This document shows positions 37,928-47,375 of a stretch of 54,077 bases of DNA, one piece after another (position 1 is the first letter of the stretch; every line of letters starts with the position of its first letter). Under the pieces are notes generated by a model that had not been told where the DNA came from, made no database searches, and saw only the letters and a program-made list of their open reading frames with translations. The stretch is from a virus. The translations under genes were made by a program, and so were the position numbers. Where the stretch lies: positions 1 to 54,077 of the IMG/VR virus record IMGVR_UViG_3300042288_001682. One strand, written 5' to 3'.

Positions 37928-39856
37928 ATGGCGACAAACGTTTTAATATTAGGTACAGCTACTGATGGACCATCAAATACTTGTGTTCAAGTTAATAACT
38001 TAACAACACTTAAACAGACATTTGGTGGAGAGTACATACAAAACGTATCCCTTACAGCGACAGCTACATCAGCAATACTGGATTATACACCACAAACAAC
38101 TGTAAAGAATTCAGATACCTTGTTGACTGGTATTCTATATTCTCCAACAGTACAAGATAAAACACTTTATTTTGGGTCAATTGGAGGTACAGGTAAGTTA
38201 CTTAATTTACATTATTGTCCCTATACAGAATCATCTGACATTATTAGTAATGCCACTTACTTACTTGAAAACGGTCAAACTAATTTCTATTGTGGTAGGT
38301 TAGGTGGAGTATCTGCAAATTGTGATCTAGATGATTGGGTTTTTACATCCAAATATCGTGGAATAAAATACAATAATATTAGCTTAGATATAAGCACATC
38401 AGGAATTATCTTTGAAGCATTTGAAAACTACCCTGAAAAAACTTATTTTGGTGATGTTGACACTGTTGTTAGTAAGATAAACAGAGACTGTGATAGTGGG
38501 TTATTGCCTTTTTATATTAGTAAATATAATATAGAAGCTTTCCCACCTGACGACACTTATACATTATCTAATGGTTCAGATGGTGCTGTTGATTTTAATA
38601 GTATTAATGAGTTTTTAGATATTAATGAGATTCCATATAATGTTACTCATGTTGTTGTTCTTGGACACATTGATAACAATATAATGGGAAGAATATCAGA
38701 CTTCTACAACGATAATTTTAATCAATTAAGACAATTTTGCTTCCAAGTTCCAAGACTTGTTGGTGGTGTTAACTATAGTGGGGGATTGGTTGCATCAACT
38801 ACTTTTGGCTTGCAAAACCCGTTTGCACCAATAAACACTTTTGAGGCTACATTAAGTGGAACTGTTTTGAGCACAATAGAAGGTTGTTCAATCTCGCCAA
38901 CAGGAGCTATTGTAGTTGACAATTTAAACCCTACTACTTCAGGGTATGTTGCGTACTCTGGAACAAAGTCACTTAGGCTTTTCCCAGTAAGTTCAGGAGC
39001 ATTGACATTCACTCCTCCAGCAAACAAAAAAATAAGTTCTTTTGGTTTTTGGAGTTGTAAAGGATCAGAAAGCTACAGATTGACAGCTTTTGATCAGAAC
39101 AATATTATTTACGAAACAACATCACTAACTGGTGTCGTAGCCGAAGCAAAATACTTTTTTGGTTGTCAATTTAATAAACCCGCAACACGAATAGAATTAT
39201 TGTTAATAGATACCGACGACCACTTAAATACTACAATTGACGATGTAACGGTGGGTGTGGTGGCTTCTGCTGGTAATGAAAACAATGTTGACGATATCAT
39301 GTCTTACCTAAGACAACTACAAATACGACACCCATTTGTAACATTATTTGCTGGAACTTGTGATTTAAGTATTAACGGACAGACATGGGTACAGAATTCA
39401 GTAAATGCTGTGAGTTTAATTTTACTAGAAAATGATGGTCTGTTAACTAATAAACCTAGTAAAATATTAAGAACAACACCTAACTATGCTGAACCAGAAA
39501 TTGAATTTGCATACCTTAATGGTATAAATGTATTCAGACGATGGATAGGTAATAATAGTGTGGCTGTGGATAGTTCAGTCTGCTCTGATTCTACTTTCAG
39601 TTATAATTATAATTCAAAAGTTTGTGAAATACAAAAACACGCAGTACAATATCTTAGAAAATTCCTTGGAAACAATTTACAACAAGGCTACCAATCAAAC
39701 TTATCAAACACCTTAAAAGGAATCTTAGACCAAATTAAGAATATAACTATTGAAGATGTCACTATTTATTTGAATGACGGTGTGTTAACTGTATTTATTC
39801 AGGGACTTATTTTTTCTCAGATACTAAAAATATCATTTAATGTTATGGTTTCTTAG
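37928..39856 (+). CDS. Tail-sheath-like protein with inserted jelly-roll domain
   Basis: The 642-aa protein starts with VLILGTATDGPSN...TTLKQTFGGEY, the pattern of contractile tail sheaths, and its C-terminal part (QKHAVQYLRKFLGNNLQQGY...LNDGVLTVFIQGLIFSQI) matches the conserved sheath C-terminus. Between them, about residues 300-440 form an extra beta domain (KSLRLFPVSSGALTFTPPAN; SFGFWSC; TTIDDVTVG) similar in pattern to carbohydrate-binding jelly rolls. It may be a second sheath, a sheath initiator or a cap-proximal variant. It lies two genes upstream of the more canonical sheath. Confidence 0.7.
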   Translation: MATNVLILGTATDGPSNTCVQVNNLTTLKQTFGGEYIQNVSLTATATSAILDYTPQTTVKNSDTLLTGILYSPTVQDKTLYFGSIGGTGKLLNLHYCPYTESSDIISNATYLLENGQTNFYCGRLGGVSANCDLDDWVFTSKYRGIKYNNISLDISTSGIIFEAFENYPEKTYFGDVDTVVSKINRDCDSGLLPFYISKYNIEAFPPDDTYTLSNGSDGAVDFNSINEFLDINEIPYNVTHVVVLGHIDNNIMGRISDFYNDNFNQLRQFCFQVPRLVGGVNYSGGLVASTTFGLQNPFAPINTFEATLSGTVLSTIEGCSISPTGAIVVDNLNPTTSGYVAYSGTKSLRLFPVSSGALTFTPPANKKISSFGFWSCKGSESYRLTAFDQNNIIYETTSLTGVVAEAKYFFGCQFNKPATRIELLLIDTDDHLNTTIDDVTVGVVASAGNENNVDDIMSYLRQLQIRHPFVTLFAGTCDLSINGQTWVQNSVNAVSLILLENDGLLTNKPSKILRTTPNYAEPEIEFAYLNGINVFRRWIGNNSVAVDSSVCSDSTFSYNYNSKVCEIQKHAVQYLRKFLGNNLQQGYQSNLSNTLKGILDQIKNITIEDVTIYLNDGVLTVFIQGLIFSQILKISFNVMVS

Positions 39857-39882
39857 TCTCTATTTGTTAAAGATGTTTAAAT

Positions 39883-40800
39883 ATGCTTTTAAATAGTAAT
39901 TCAGACAATAGGAGCGACTTTAATCCTTATAAAGTTGGTAGTTACATTTATGAGCTTATAGGGGATTATTTTAAAAACACATACGATGTTGGGTTTTCTA
40001 ATGCGTATCCCAAAGAAAGCGTAAATAAATCAACCATAGTTTATAAGACAATTAAAAGAGTTCCTGGTGGTGGTAAGAATAAGACCGCCCAAGCAAGAGG
40101 AGCTAATTTTGAGAGACAATTACATTCTGATGAGTTTGGACAAGTTGTAGAACAACACAAACAACAACACACCATACACTTAGAGTTTTCTGTTTTCTCT
40201 AGTTCTAGTGATGAAGCTGATGACATTGCCTGGGACCTTGAAAATGCAGTAATTGATTGTGAAGGTGAGTTACAAAGACTAGTTGAAGGTTTATCACTAT
40301 CATTTGAACAACAATACGAAGACACACACTATGCTTGGCAGAGAGTTGATGATTTACTAGTTAGAACTTGCAGATTTCAGTTACTCTTCCCTGTTAGACG
40401 CAAAGTAATCCTTCCAGAACTACGAGAAATTAGAGTAGAAAAAAGGTTAGGATTAATGAAAGACATTACTGACATTATAGTTCAACCAGATAGCAATAGC
40501 ACATTATTTACAATACCAACAAGAAACTCAAACCAAAGAATCTCAGAAGTACTTTCCGTAAGGAAGAGAAAACCCAATTCTACCGTACTTATTGAGCTAT
40601 ACGAAGGTGCAGACTATCAAAAAGTATTAGAAACTGATAACACAATCAAAAGTCTTAAATGGCTTAGAGAATATGGGGCACCACCCAAAGAAAACGAAAG
40701 CTTCATTGTTGAGTATGCTTATTACTCAGGAACTACAACACAAACAATTAGGGATGGTTACTTAAATTATCCTACAACCATAAAAAAAGAAGAAACTTAA
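39883..40800 (+). CDS. Putative tail terminator/tail completion protein
   Basis: In this 305-aa protein, an N-terminal polar region is followed by a basic stretch (RVPGGGKNKTAQARGANFER). A central beta/alpha domain (QQHTIHLEFSVFSSSSDEAD; LENAVIDCEGELQRLVEGLS) matches the general pattern of tail terminator folds that cap tubes. The C-terminal 90 residues form another beta domain. It sits between the two sheath-like genes, where such a protein is often found. The assignment is from context and fold pattern only. Confidence 0.45.
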   Translation: MLLNSNSDNRSDFNPYKVGSYIYELIGDYFKNTYDVGFSNAYPKESVNKSTIVYKTIKRVPGGGKNKTAQARGANFERQLHSDEFGQVVEQHKQQHTIHLEFSVFSSSSDEADDIAWDLENAVIDCEGELQRLVEGLSLSFEQQYEDTHYAWQRVDDLLVRTCRFQLLFPVRRKVILPELREIRVEKRLGLMKDITDIIVQPDSNSTLFTIPTRNSNQRISEVLSVRKRKPNSTVLIELYEGADYQKVLETDNTIKSLKWLREYGAPPKENESFIVEYAYYSGTTTQTIRDGYLNYPTTIKKEET

Positions 40801-40839
40801 GGAATAAAAAGCACTCTATTAATAATTAGGAGATAACAA

Positions 40840-42594
40840 ATGGCAATAAGAACTGGATTTACCTCTTCACTTTTTGGAGGGAAGATAAAGCAAATTGTTG
40901 AAGGTCCTTCAACAAACACTTTACTTATTATCGGTACAGCACAGGATGGTCCTTTAAATAGTCCTGTTCGTATCACTGACGGAACACAAGCAGAACGAGT
41001 ATTCGGACCTGCAAATTATAGTAAGGGCTACCTAGACCCGACTACAGGCACTGAATCTAACAAGTATGCTGGAAGTACTCTGCCATTAGCTATTGCACAA
41101 GCAATTGCTGCTGGTGCGCGGGACATTGTTGCTGTTAGAGCATCAGGAACCAAAGCAACTGTAACTTTGGGTGGTGGTGGATACTTAACAGGTGTTGCTA
41201 GAAACCCAGGACGAATCTACAATACCCAATCTGTATCTCTAGGTATTGTAGGTGACCTTTATACCTTTACCTTGACCCAACCTTTAACAAAGGGTGGTAA
41301 CCTAGTCCTTACAGGTAGCGCAAGTGGTACTACATTAGGCGAATTTATTATTCGAGTCAATACAAACTTTGCAAATAAGAGTATTGATTTTAATGATACT
41401 TCTGCTACTGTAAATCCATATCTTGCTTCTACATTGTCCTCAATCTATGCTGCAACTTCTGGTACAGCTAACTTTACAGGTGGTACTAATGGTTGCTTTG
41501 CAAGAGGCGAAACTTATGGTCCTGAACACTTTACAACATCTGGAAGTGGTCTGTTTGATTATGCTCTCGGACTTGTTAACGCAACGACTGGAACATTCCA
41601 ATCAATTAGAGATAGTAGATACCCATTTGATGTAGCTGTATTGACAGGTGTTCACGTTGATGACCAGGTAACTGCTGGTGGAAACGCAACTTCAACATCC
41701 CTGCTTAATGACTTTGCTGACTTCATTGATGCTGTAAGCTCAGAGCAAACACAATGTCATGGAGTTATGGCTACTAGAAGCAATCCTCTTAGAGATAATG
41801 CTGATATCATTACTTACGCTAATGATTCGTTGTTAGCAACATCATACGGATATTACCGACAAGCATCTAAGTGGATTAAAGCTGGTCCTATTCTTGCTAC
41901 TGGAAGAACTCGATCTGGTACTAATGGCACTCTTAAAGATGTCTTCAGTAACGTATCTGTTGTTGCTGGTCCAGACGTAATCTACAATCACCCAGACATG
42001 GGCGGAGATTACAACTACCAACCACACGTATCTTACGCTGCATTCTTGACTACTATTCCACCTGAGCAATCAACAACTCAAAGAACCCTGCCAGGTATTA
42101 AAGGTTATACTAGACCATTCCCACAAAGCACTGCTGTGTTGTTAGGTAATGGAGTAGGTGCTGACCTTAATAACAATGTCAGCGGTGGTGGAGCATACGT
42201 TGTACTCGTCAGAGACCAAATCAGTCCTCTTGGACCTTTGGTTATCAATGATGATGTTACTGCATCTGCTAGAGATGATTTCTTCAGAAATTATCAGCAA
42301 ATGAATATGTGTGCATCTATTCAAAAGGACATTCAAGTTGCTCTTAGACCGTTCATTGGACAGACTTTGGGTTATGGAACTCAGGCAGCTATGGAAGCTA
42401 AGGTGGAAAACGTCTTGGCTGGATACGCATTGTCTGGTGGTCTTAGAGGTAGTAGAGGAGAAGGATACGACTTCAGCATTGAAATGGCTGGAACCGAAGC
42501 AGCATTAGGTATCGTAACTGTGTTGTTAGAACTTGCTCTTTCTAGTGCGATTAGACAAATTAAGTTGAATGTTTCAGTGAGACAAGTTGACTAA
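40840..42594 (+). CDS. Contractile tail sheath protein
   Basis: This 584-aa protein contains the classic sheath start LLIIGTAQDGPLNSPVRI...AERVFGPAN and an aperiodic middle with TGVHVDDQVTAGG. The conserved C-terminus reads QKDIQVALRPFIGQTLGYGT...AGTEAALGIVTVLLELALSS. Sheath subunits stack around the tube and contract to drive it through the envelope. A good AGGAG lies upstream of the ATG. Biased codons suggest high expression. Tube-like genes follow directly. Confidence 0.9.
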   Translation: MAIRTGFTSSLFGGKIKQIVEGPSTNTLLIIGTAQDGPLNSPVRITDGTQAERVFGPANYSKGYLDPTTGTESNKYAGSTLPLAIAQAIAAGARDIVAVRASGTKATVTLGGGGYLTGVARNPGRIYNTQSVSLGIVGDLYTFTLTQPLTKGGNLVLTGSASGTTLGEFIIRVNTNFANKSIDFNDTSATVNPYLASTLSSIYAATSGTANFTGGTNGCFARGETYGPEHFTTSGSGLFDYALGLVNATTGTFQSIRDSRYPFDVAVLTGVHVDDQVTAGGNATSTSLLNDFADFIDAVSSEQTQCHGVMATRSNPLRDNADIITYANDSLLATSYGYYRQASKWIKAGPILATGRTRSGTNGTLKDVFSNVSVVAGPDVIYNHPDMGGDYNYQPHVSYAAFLTTIPPEQSTTQRTLPGIKGYTRPFPQSTAVLLGNGVGADLNNNVSGGGAYVVLVRDQISPLGPLVINDDVTASARDDFFRNYQQMNMCASIQKDIQVALRPFIGQTLGYGTQAAMEAKVENVLAGYALSGGLRGSRGEGYDFSIEMAGTEAALGIVTVLLELALSSAIRQIKLNVSVRQVD

Positions 42595-42616
42595 TCTATA
42601 ATAGGAAAATATAAAA

Positions 42617-43420
42617 ATGGCTAGAACAAACCCTTTTCAAAGAACCGCATACAGTCCGCAGAGTGCGAACTATAAGCCTGTTAGAGATGCATTCAGCGTT
42701 GCGGATTTTGCTGATTCAACTTTCTCAGGTCATGACCTACAAGTATACTTCAACGAAATCAAGGTTGGTAACGTTGAAGCAGTATCTTGGACAATTCAAA
42801 CAGAAACAGTTAGTAACCACGTCATGGGTCGAAGAGACCCAGTTGCCTTTACTCAAGGTAAGCGTGTTGTAGTTGGTTCTATGGTTTTGCAACAATTTGC
42901 AAGACACGCATTGCTTCAACAAGTATTTAAACTTCACAATAAAGTGAATGGTTTAGACATCGGTACAATTGGCGACTTGTGGAACCTCTCATCGGGAGCA
43001 CCTACTAATGGAGTCAATCTTGCTAATGGAAATGTAAACACAGCAAATACAAGGGGATCAAATCCTTTGGGTGTTACATCAAGCTTCAGCAATACTGATG
43101 CAAACAACCTTGGTAACTTGTCTAACTTCAGAGGTCTAAGTGCTCAAGATCAACAAGACCAACTTAGAGATCAAATTATTGATGCTGCTAGGTTTGTACG
43201 AGATACGAAGGTTATGTATTCTGACCAAATTCCTCCATTTGACATTGCGTTAGTTGGTGTGAACAAGTCTGGTGCTGCTGCTCGTTGTCTGCTTCACGGT
43301 ATTCAAATTACTCAAGAAACTGGCGGTTACAGCCAAAACGACATGGGTAACTCTGTCGGTATGGCTTTTGTAGCTCTTGCTGTCACTCCTTGGACAGCTA
43401 TTGAAACTATTAATAGATAA
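42617..43420 (+). CDS. Tail tube protein (tube-like paralogue 1)
   Basis: In the 267-aa protein, residues about 35-100 read LQVYFNEIKVGNVEAVSWTI...GKRVVVGSMVLQQF, and the end region is a strand-rich IPPFDIALVGVNKSGAAARC...GMAFVALAVTPW. This beta-barrel order, with GxRxVxGS, recurs in the next two proteins. It follows the sheath gene, has abundant-protein codon use and is closed by a terminator, all as expected for the main tail tube subunit. Confidence 0.72.
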   Translation: MARTNPFQRTAYSPQSANYKPVRDAFSVADFADSTFSGHDLQVYFNEIKVGNVEAVSWTIQTETVSNHVMGRRDPVAFTQGKRVVVGSMVLQQFARHALLQQVFKLHNKVNGLDIGTIGDLWNLSSGAPTNGVNLANGNVNTANTRGSNPLGVTSSFSNTDANNLGNLSNFRGLSAQDQQDQLRDQIIDAARFVRDTKVMYSDQIPPFDIALVGVNKSGAAARCLLHGIQITQETGGYSQNDMGNSVGMAFVALAVTPWTAIETINR

Positions 43421-43434
43421 TAGTTAAACAAAAT

Positions 43435-43458
43435 CCTGGGTGGAAATCTCCACCCAGG
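43435..43458 (+). terminator. Hairpin after tail tube gene
   Basis: CCTGGGTGG and CCACCCAGG form a 9-bp stem around a 6-nt loop, followed by TACTATTTG. It would lower expression of the genes downstream of the abundant tube gene. Confidence 0.65.
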
Positions 43459-43474
43459 TACTATTTGAATTTGT

Positions 43475-45133
43475 ATGACAGGTAATCTTCTAAATGTTGG
43501 TGACAACACCGGTGGTGGATTTGTATGGACTAAAGGTTCTAACCCACCCGTATCCTGGCAACGAGCAAAGAATTACTCTTTTGCCAATATGAAGATTACT
43601 GCTTTGATTCCTTATTCAAAGCAAGCACAAAATTCAAAATTAGCCCAAATAGATTTACATAACGTATCTCTTCTTTCTATATCTACTCACAGAGATAAAT
43701 ACCCTGTAGTTAGTCTTGGTAGAAGAGGTATTAGAGCCACAACTAAAGGGCATAGAATGGTTGCTGGTTCCATTGCATTTTCGTTTATTAATGAAAACCC
43801 ATTTGCACCACTCATAAGAGAATACGCTGCATGGATGGGGAATGCTTTCCAATCCTACACAATTCTGCCTGATGAATTGCCTCCTTTTGATCTATTGGTT
43901 TTATTTGAAAGTAGCCAAATAAAAGGAGATAACGCTTATTTCCATATTAGAGGGATACACATCCTGGACTCTGCTAAGAGTGTAAGTACAGATAATATTG
44001 TGCTTAATGAAACTTTTAGCTTTATGGCAGAAGCCATATCTGAAATACAAGACTTGTCTGGGTTTGATGTTTATAGTAAAACAACGACAAGCAAAGTACA
44101 AGCTACTGCTGATAAAGTGGTGGGTACACTTCCTTCTATTATTTTAACCAACACCATTATTGCGGCTTTAGTTGGTGCTGTTAGTGGTGACTTAACTGGG
44201 GTTGATTCTGGTTTAAGTGGAGGTGGAACTAGTCCAAACACCCCACCTATCATACCTCCAGAAGAGGTTCCAGACTCAGGAGATTTAGGTCTAACTTGTA
44301 TTAATTGTTTAAGATATGGATCTGAAGTACCTACAAAAAATGGACGTAAGAAAGTAGAAGATTTAGTTGTTGGTGAGTTTGTTGATTCATGGTTTGGTGA
44401 AGAAGAAATCACCCACATTAAACATGCTGCAAACCAAAAAGTATACAGAGTTTACACAAACAATGGCATAATTAAATGCACCAAAACCCACAGATTTTGT
44501 GTTAGTAAAGATGATTGTGACAAATACAAGCTATTAAGTGAACTACATATTGGGGACTTTCTGTTGGATAAAGACTTTAATCCAATTCAAATTCTTGATA
44601 TTGTTGATGATGGGTATGGTAGTGTTGTAAATATAACATTAAAAGGTCCAAGCCATGCTTATCTTAGTGGTGATATATGGAACCACAATAAGTTTGCTAT
44701 TATAGATGGAGTTGTGACTGATTGTGATGCTCTTGTACCTAACGCACCAGTAACACCACAACCAAACACACCACCACCAAGCGGTGGTGGAGGTGGAGGA
44801 GGCGGTGGCGGCGGTGGGGGTATTATAGTAGTACCAGACGACAGACTAGGTGCAAGGAGTAGCGGAGGATCTGGCACTACCCAGTCAACAAGAGGTGACC
44901 TTGACGGTTCAACTGAATTTATTCCTAATCCTTACCTTTTAATAAGCAATAGCGGACTTAAATATGAAGACAATGGTGCAAGGTCTGGTACTTATATAAA
45001 GAAACAGAATAAAAACTCCGTAAACACAAGTTCTGCTGGGTTTGATTTCTTAGCTCAAGATGCTGAGAGCATTTTCTTGTACAATGAGGATATTATAAGT
45101 ACCATATCAAATACTAATACAGGAGAGGCGTAA
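43475..45133 (+). CDS. Tube-like paralogue 2 carrying a Hint (intein-like) domain and glycine run
   Basis: In this 552-aa protein, residues about 25-205 match the tube-like family (GHRMVAGSIAFSF; LPPFDLLVLFESSQIKGDNA; NETFSFMAEAIS). Then, after CINC, a 128-aa Hint module lies at about residues 278-405 (see separate entry). A Pro-rich stretch, a run of 12-13 glycines and a Ser/Thr-rich tail (about 430-552) follow. The protein is larger than the simple tube and could be a tail initiator, baseplate-side tube cap or hub. Autoprocessing by the Hint domain might release the C-terminal 147 residues. Confidence 0.65.
   Translation: MTGNLLNVGDNTGGGFVWTKGSNPPVSWQRAKNYSFANMKITALIPYSKQAQNSKLAQIDLHNVSLLSISTHRDKYPVVSLGRRGIRATTKGHRMVAGSIAFSFINENPFAPLIREYAAWMGNAFQSYTILPDELPPFDLLVLFESSQIKGDNAYFHIRGIHILDSAKSVSTDNIVLNETFSFMAEAISEIQDLSGFDVYSKTTTSKVQATADKVVGTLPSIILTNTIIAALVGAVSGDLTGVDSGLSGGGTSPNTPPIIPPEEVPDSGDLGLTCINCLRYGSEVPTKNGRKKVEDLVVGEFVDSWFGEEEITHIKHAANQKVYRVYTNNGIIKCTKTHRFCVSKDDCDKYKLLSELHIGDFLLDKDFNPIQILDIVDDGYGSVVNITLKGPSHAYLSGDIWNHNKFAIIDGVVTDCDALVPNAPVTPQPNTPPPSGGGGGGGGGGGGGIIVVPDDRLGARSSGGSGTTQSTRGDLDGSTEFIPNPYLLISNSGLKYEDNGARSGTYIKKQNKNSVNTSSAGFDFLAQDAESIFLYNEDIISTISNTNTGEA
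44306..44689 (+). other. Hint domain (intein-like), 128 aa
   Basis: It starts CLRYGSEVPTKNGRKKVED, as intein block A with Cys1. Block B is IIKCTKTHRFCVS (TxxH-like), and the end is YLSGDIWNHNK. The last two residues HN are followed by Lys, not Cys, Ser or Thr, so complete splicing is not expected. N- or C-terminal cleavage, as in bacterial intein-like domains, is more likely. No endonuclease is present. Confidence 0.8.
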
Positions 45134-45135
45134 AC

Positions 45136-45969
45136 ATGGAAGAAACCAATAGAGACTCATTGAATGTGAGGGGTGGATTATCTTACAACAGTGAAGAAAG
45201 GTGGAGAGTCGTTGATAGTTATAATTCTACTTACTGGTCTGGTTTAGATGTAAACGTTTATGCTAATAATATTAGGCTAGAAGAAGCTGTACAAGTCTCA
45301 TATCAAATTCTAGAACCAATAAGACCACTGTATAATTATGCAAGTCATGTAGCAAATAGAATTATTCACGGACAAAGAATAGTTGCTGGTGAGTTAACCC
45401 TTAACTTTAAGAGAGATGGTTATCTTTTTTCTTTACTTGATGCCTTAAAGAAAGAGGATAATTGGTTACCTGCATCAAGAGATAGTGAGGTTAATTCCCC
45501 CATTCCTGCTGTATTGACTGAATATGGTGCTTTTAATTATGATGATACAATTAAAGCAGACATTAAAGCAGGTAAATATAAAGGCAAACTCCTCTCAGAC
45601 ATTATTAAAACAGTTAATGATAGGGAATTACAAACATCTACCCCTAACAGTCAAGCAAACATATCCAACAATTCAGGTATGTTAGAGACAACTTTAGGTG
45701 GTTTTGATTTAAATATTATTTATGGTTCACAAATAAAAAGTGAACAAGTATTAAGATTTACAGGTAGTGATACACTAGTAAGTGATGCAACTACAACTAA
45801 CGACCCAAAAGCAGACACTAAAATTGCAAGCGGATTAAAACTTGTAGGTGTTAGTCTTGGTGGAATTAGTAAAGTAATTTCAGATGATGGTAGAGCATTG
45901 ATGGAAACTTATACTTTCCAAGCTAAAAACATTCAGATTATTAAATTAGAAGATTTATTTATAGGATAA
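45136..45969 (+). CDS. Tube-like paralogue 3
   Basis: This 277-aa protein shares the family pattern of the two genes before it: LDVNVYANNIRLEEAVQVSY, then IIHGQRIVAGELTLNF, then GGFDLNIIYGSQ, ending MMETYTF-like AKNIQIIKLEDL. An insertion near the middle is rich in Ser, Asn and Thr. Baseplates often use diverged tube copies as initiators, so a baseplate tube or hub-adaptor role is likely. It starts 2 nt after the Hint-containing gene. Confidence 0.62.
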   Translation: MEETNRDSLNVRGGLSYNSEERWRVVDSYNSTYWSGLDVNVYANNIRLEEAVQVSYQILEPIRPLYNYASHVANRIIHGQRIVAGELTLNFKRDGYLFSLLDALKKEDNWLPASRDSEVNSPIPAVLTEYGAFNYDDTIKADIKAGKYKGKLLSDIIKTVNDRELQTSTPNSQANISNNSGMLETTLGGFDLNIIYGSQIKSEQVLRFTGSDTLVSDATTTNDPKADTKIASGLKLVGVSLGGISKVISDDGRALMETYTFQAKNIQIIKLEDLFIG

Positions 45970-45972
45970 AAT

Positions 45973-46659
45973 ATGTTAGGTAAAGGTAAAGCAGACGAAC
46001 AAACAATAAAAGAATTGAAACTTTCAAATCCTGGTGTTCCACTACTTAAATGGGCGTGGGCAGGTACTGGTGACGAGATGATTTTCAAGGTTGTTGACAG
46101 GGAAACCTATCACTTTATTCTTGAATTGTTGGAGAATTGTAAGAAGAATCGTATTACTACATTTGTAGATGAGATTAACCAAGCACTCTTTGATAGGTGT
46201 GTATTGTGGCCAAAATTAACCATTGAAGAAAAGTTTGGTTTACCTATTGGGGTTATTCCTTCTTGTACTAAAGTCATTCAAGAAAAATCAGGTTTCCTTG
46301 ACGTTGATATTAATGATAGAATCCTAGCTCCATCAACCAGAACCCAAATGATTCAACCATACCATTATTGGGGTGATATCACTGATGAACAGATAACTGA
46401 GTTAAGAAAAACAACGTCATTCCCACTCTTCAAGATTATTGTAGAAACATGTGTATTTGTTGTTAGACCAATGACAAGAACAGACGTTCAAGTATCTGCA
46501 CAAGCTATTGACGACCAATTGGCAATTACAAAAGCGGTGACTATGTGGCCTGATGAAGTACCTTGGGCTGACCTTCCTGCTGGATGGATTCAAACTCTCC
46601 ACTCTTGTGTATCTGATATTTCAGGTTGGGATGCTGAAGGTATCTGCACAGAACTTTAA
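45973..46659 (+). CDS. Putative tail assembly protein
   Basis: This 228-aa soluble protein begins MLGKGKADEQTIKELKLSNP and is mixed helical with several Trp residues (WPDEVPWADLPAGW). Proteins of this size between the tube and tape-measure genes are usually tail assembly chaperones. No slippery sequence fusing it to the next gene was found, and a terminator separates them. The assignment is by position. Confidence 0.5.
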   Translation: MLGKGKADEQTIKELKLSNPGVPLLKWAWAGTGDEMIFKVVDRETYHFILELLENCKKNRITTFVDEINQALFDRCVLWPKLTIEEKFGLPIGVIPSCTKVIQEKSGFLDVDINDRILAPSTRTQMIQPYHYWGDITDEQITELRKTTSFPLFKIIVETCVFVVRPMTRTDVQVSAQAIDDQLAITKAVTMWPDEVPWADLPAGWIQTLHSCVSDISGWDAEGICTEL

Positions 46660-46685
46660 TTCTTACAACTTACAGTAAGTAATGT

Positions 46686-46716
46686 GGGTTGCAAATTACT
46701 GCAACCCTTTTTATTA
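46686..46716 (+). terminator. Rho-independent terminator
   Basis: GGGTTGC and GCAACCC form the stem around an 8-nt loop, followed by TTTTTATTAT. It ends the operon closing at 46659 and excludes a TTG at 46689 as a start codon. Confidence 0.85.
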
Positions 46717-46739
46717 TAAAACCATATTTGGATATTAAA

Positions 46740-47375
46740 TTGAAAGCACTATTGAAACTGTTAGAAAGTATTAAGACATTACTACAATTATGTTTAAATA
46801 AGCAAACATCCGAACTAGATAGGAATTTTAGGTGGTTTGATGTTACCTTGAAAGGACCAGACATGCAACCTAAAAAATACGTTTTTAGGGGATTAACACA
46901 GGGGGAGCAATTAGCTGTAGCCAGTAAAGCAACACAATACGAAGCAGAAGAATATATTCTTTCAAGTTGTGTTGCAGATTACAGTTCAAATGAATTACAA
47001 GGTACGTGTCTTAGATTACTAGAATTAATTCATTTAAGATCAGGTAGCGACCCAGAAAGATACATAATAACAGAGACATCTAACTGGTTAACACATGAAG
47101 ACGGATTATACGAAGCAGCTGCAATTTCAGTTTTGTCAGGTATAACACCAACATATTTAAGAAATTGTGACCCAACTGATAGAATGAAGTGCCTTCTATT
47201 AGGTAAGATTGTGTTTGAAAACATGACTGGTAAGACTGTGGAAGAAAGTTTTATTAGGGTAGAAGAGAATACTGAATTAAGTGCGGCTGTTCAAAACACA
47301 GAAAATAAAATAAAAAATGAAGCCCACCCAGAAGCATTTATGAAGCATGGTGGGAGTTTCCAGTATAAGAAATAA
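46740..47375 (+). CDS. Putative tail assembly chaperone
   Basis: The start is uncertain. TTG at 46740 gives 211 aa and keeps the domain-like FDVTLKGP...KKYVFRGLTQGEQ; ATG at 46863 has a better ribosome site (AAAGGA) but removes 41 residues. The protein is helical and acidic with an FRGLT motif reminiscent of tail chaperones in myophages. The last base overlaps the first base of the giant gene that follows. The place just before a tape-measure-length protein supports the call. Confidence 0.5.
   Translation: MKALLKLLESIKTLLQLCLNKQTSELDRNFRWFDVTLKGPDMQPKKYVFRGLTQGEQLAVASKATQYEAEEYILSSCVADYSSNELQGTCLRLLELIHLRSGSDPERYIITETSNWLTHEDGLYEAAAISVLSGITPTYLRNCDPTDRMKCLLLGKIVFENMTGKTVEESFIRVEENTELSAAVQNTENKIKNEAHPEAFMKHGGSFQYKK

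Noticed and set aside
44659-44877. Leftward frame encoding poly-proline
   Set aside because: It is the complement of the poly-glycine codons in the Hint-containing tail protein.
46689-46739. TTG start for the tail chaperone-like gene
   Set aside because: It lies in the stem of a rho-independent terminator (46686-46716).
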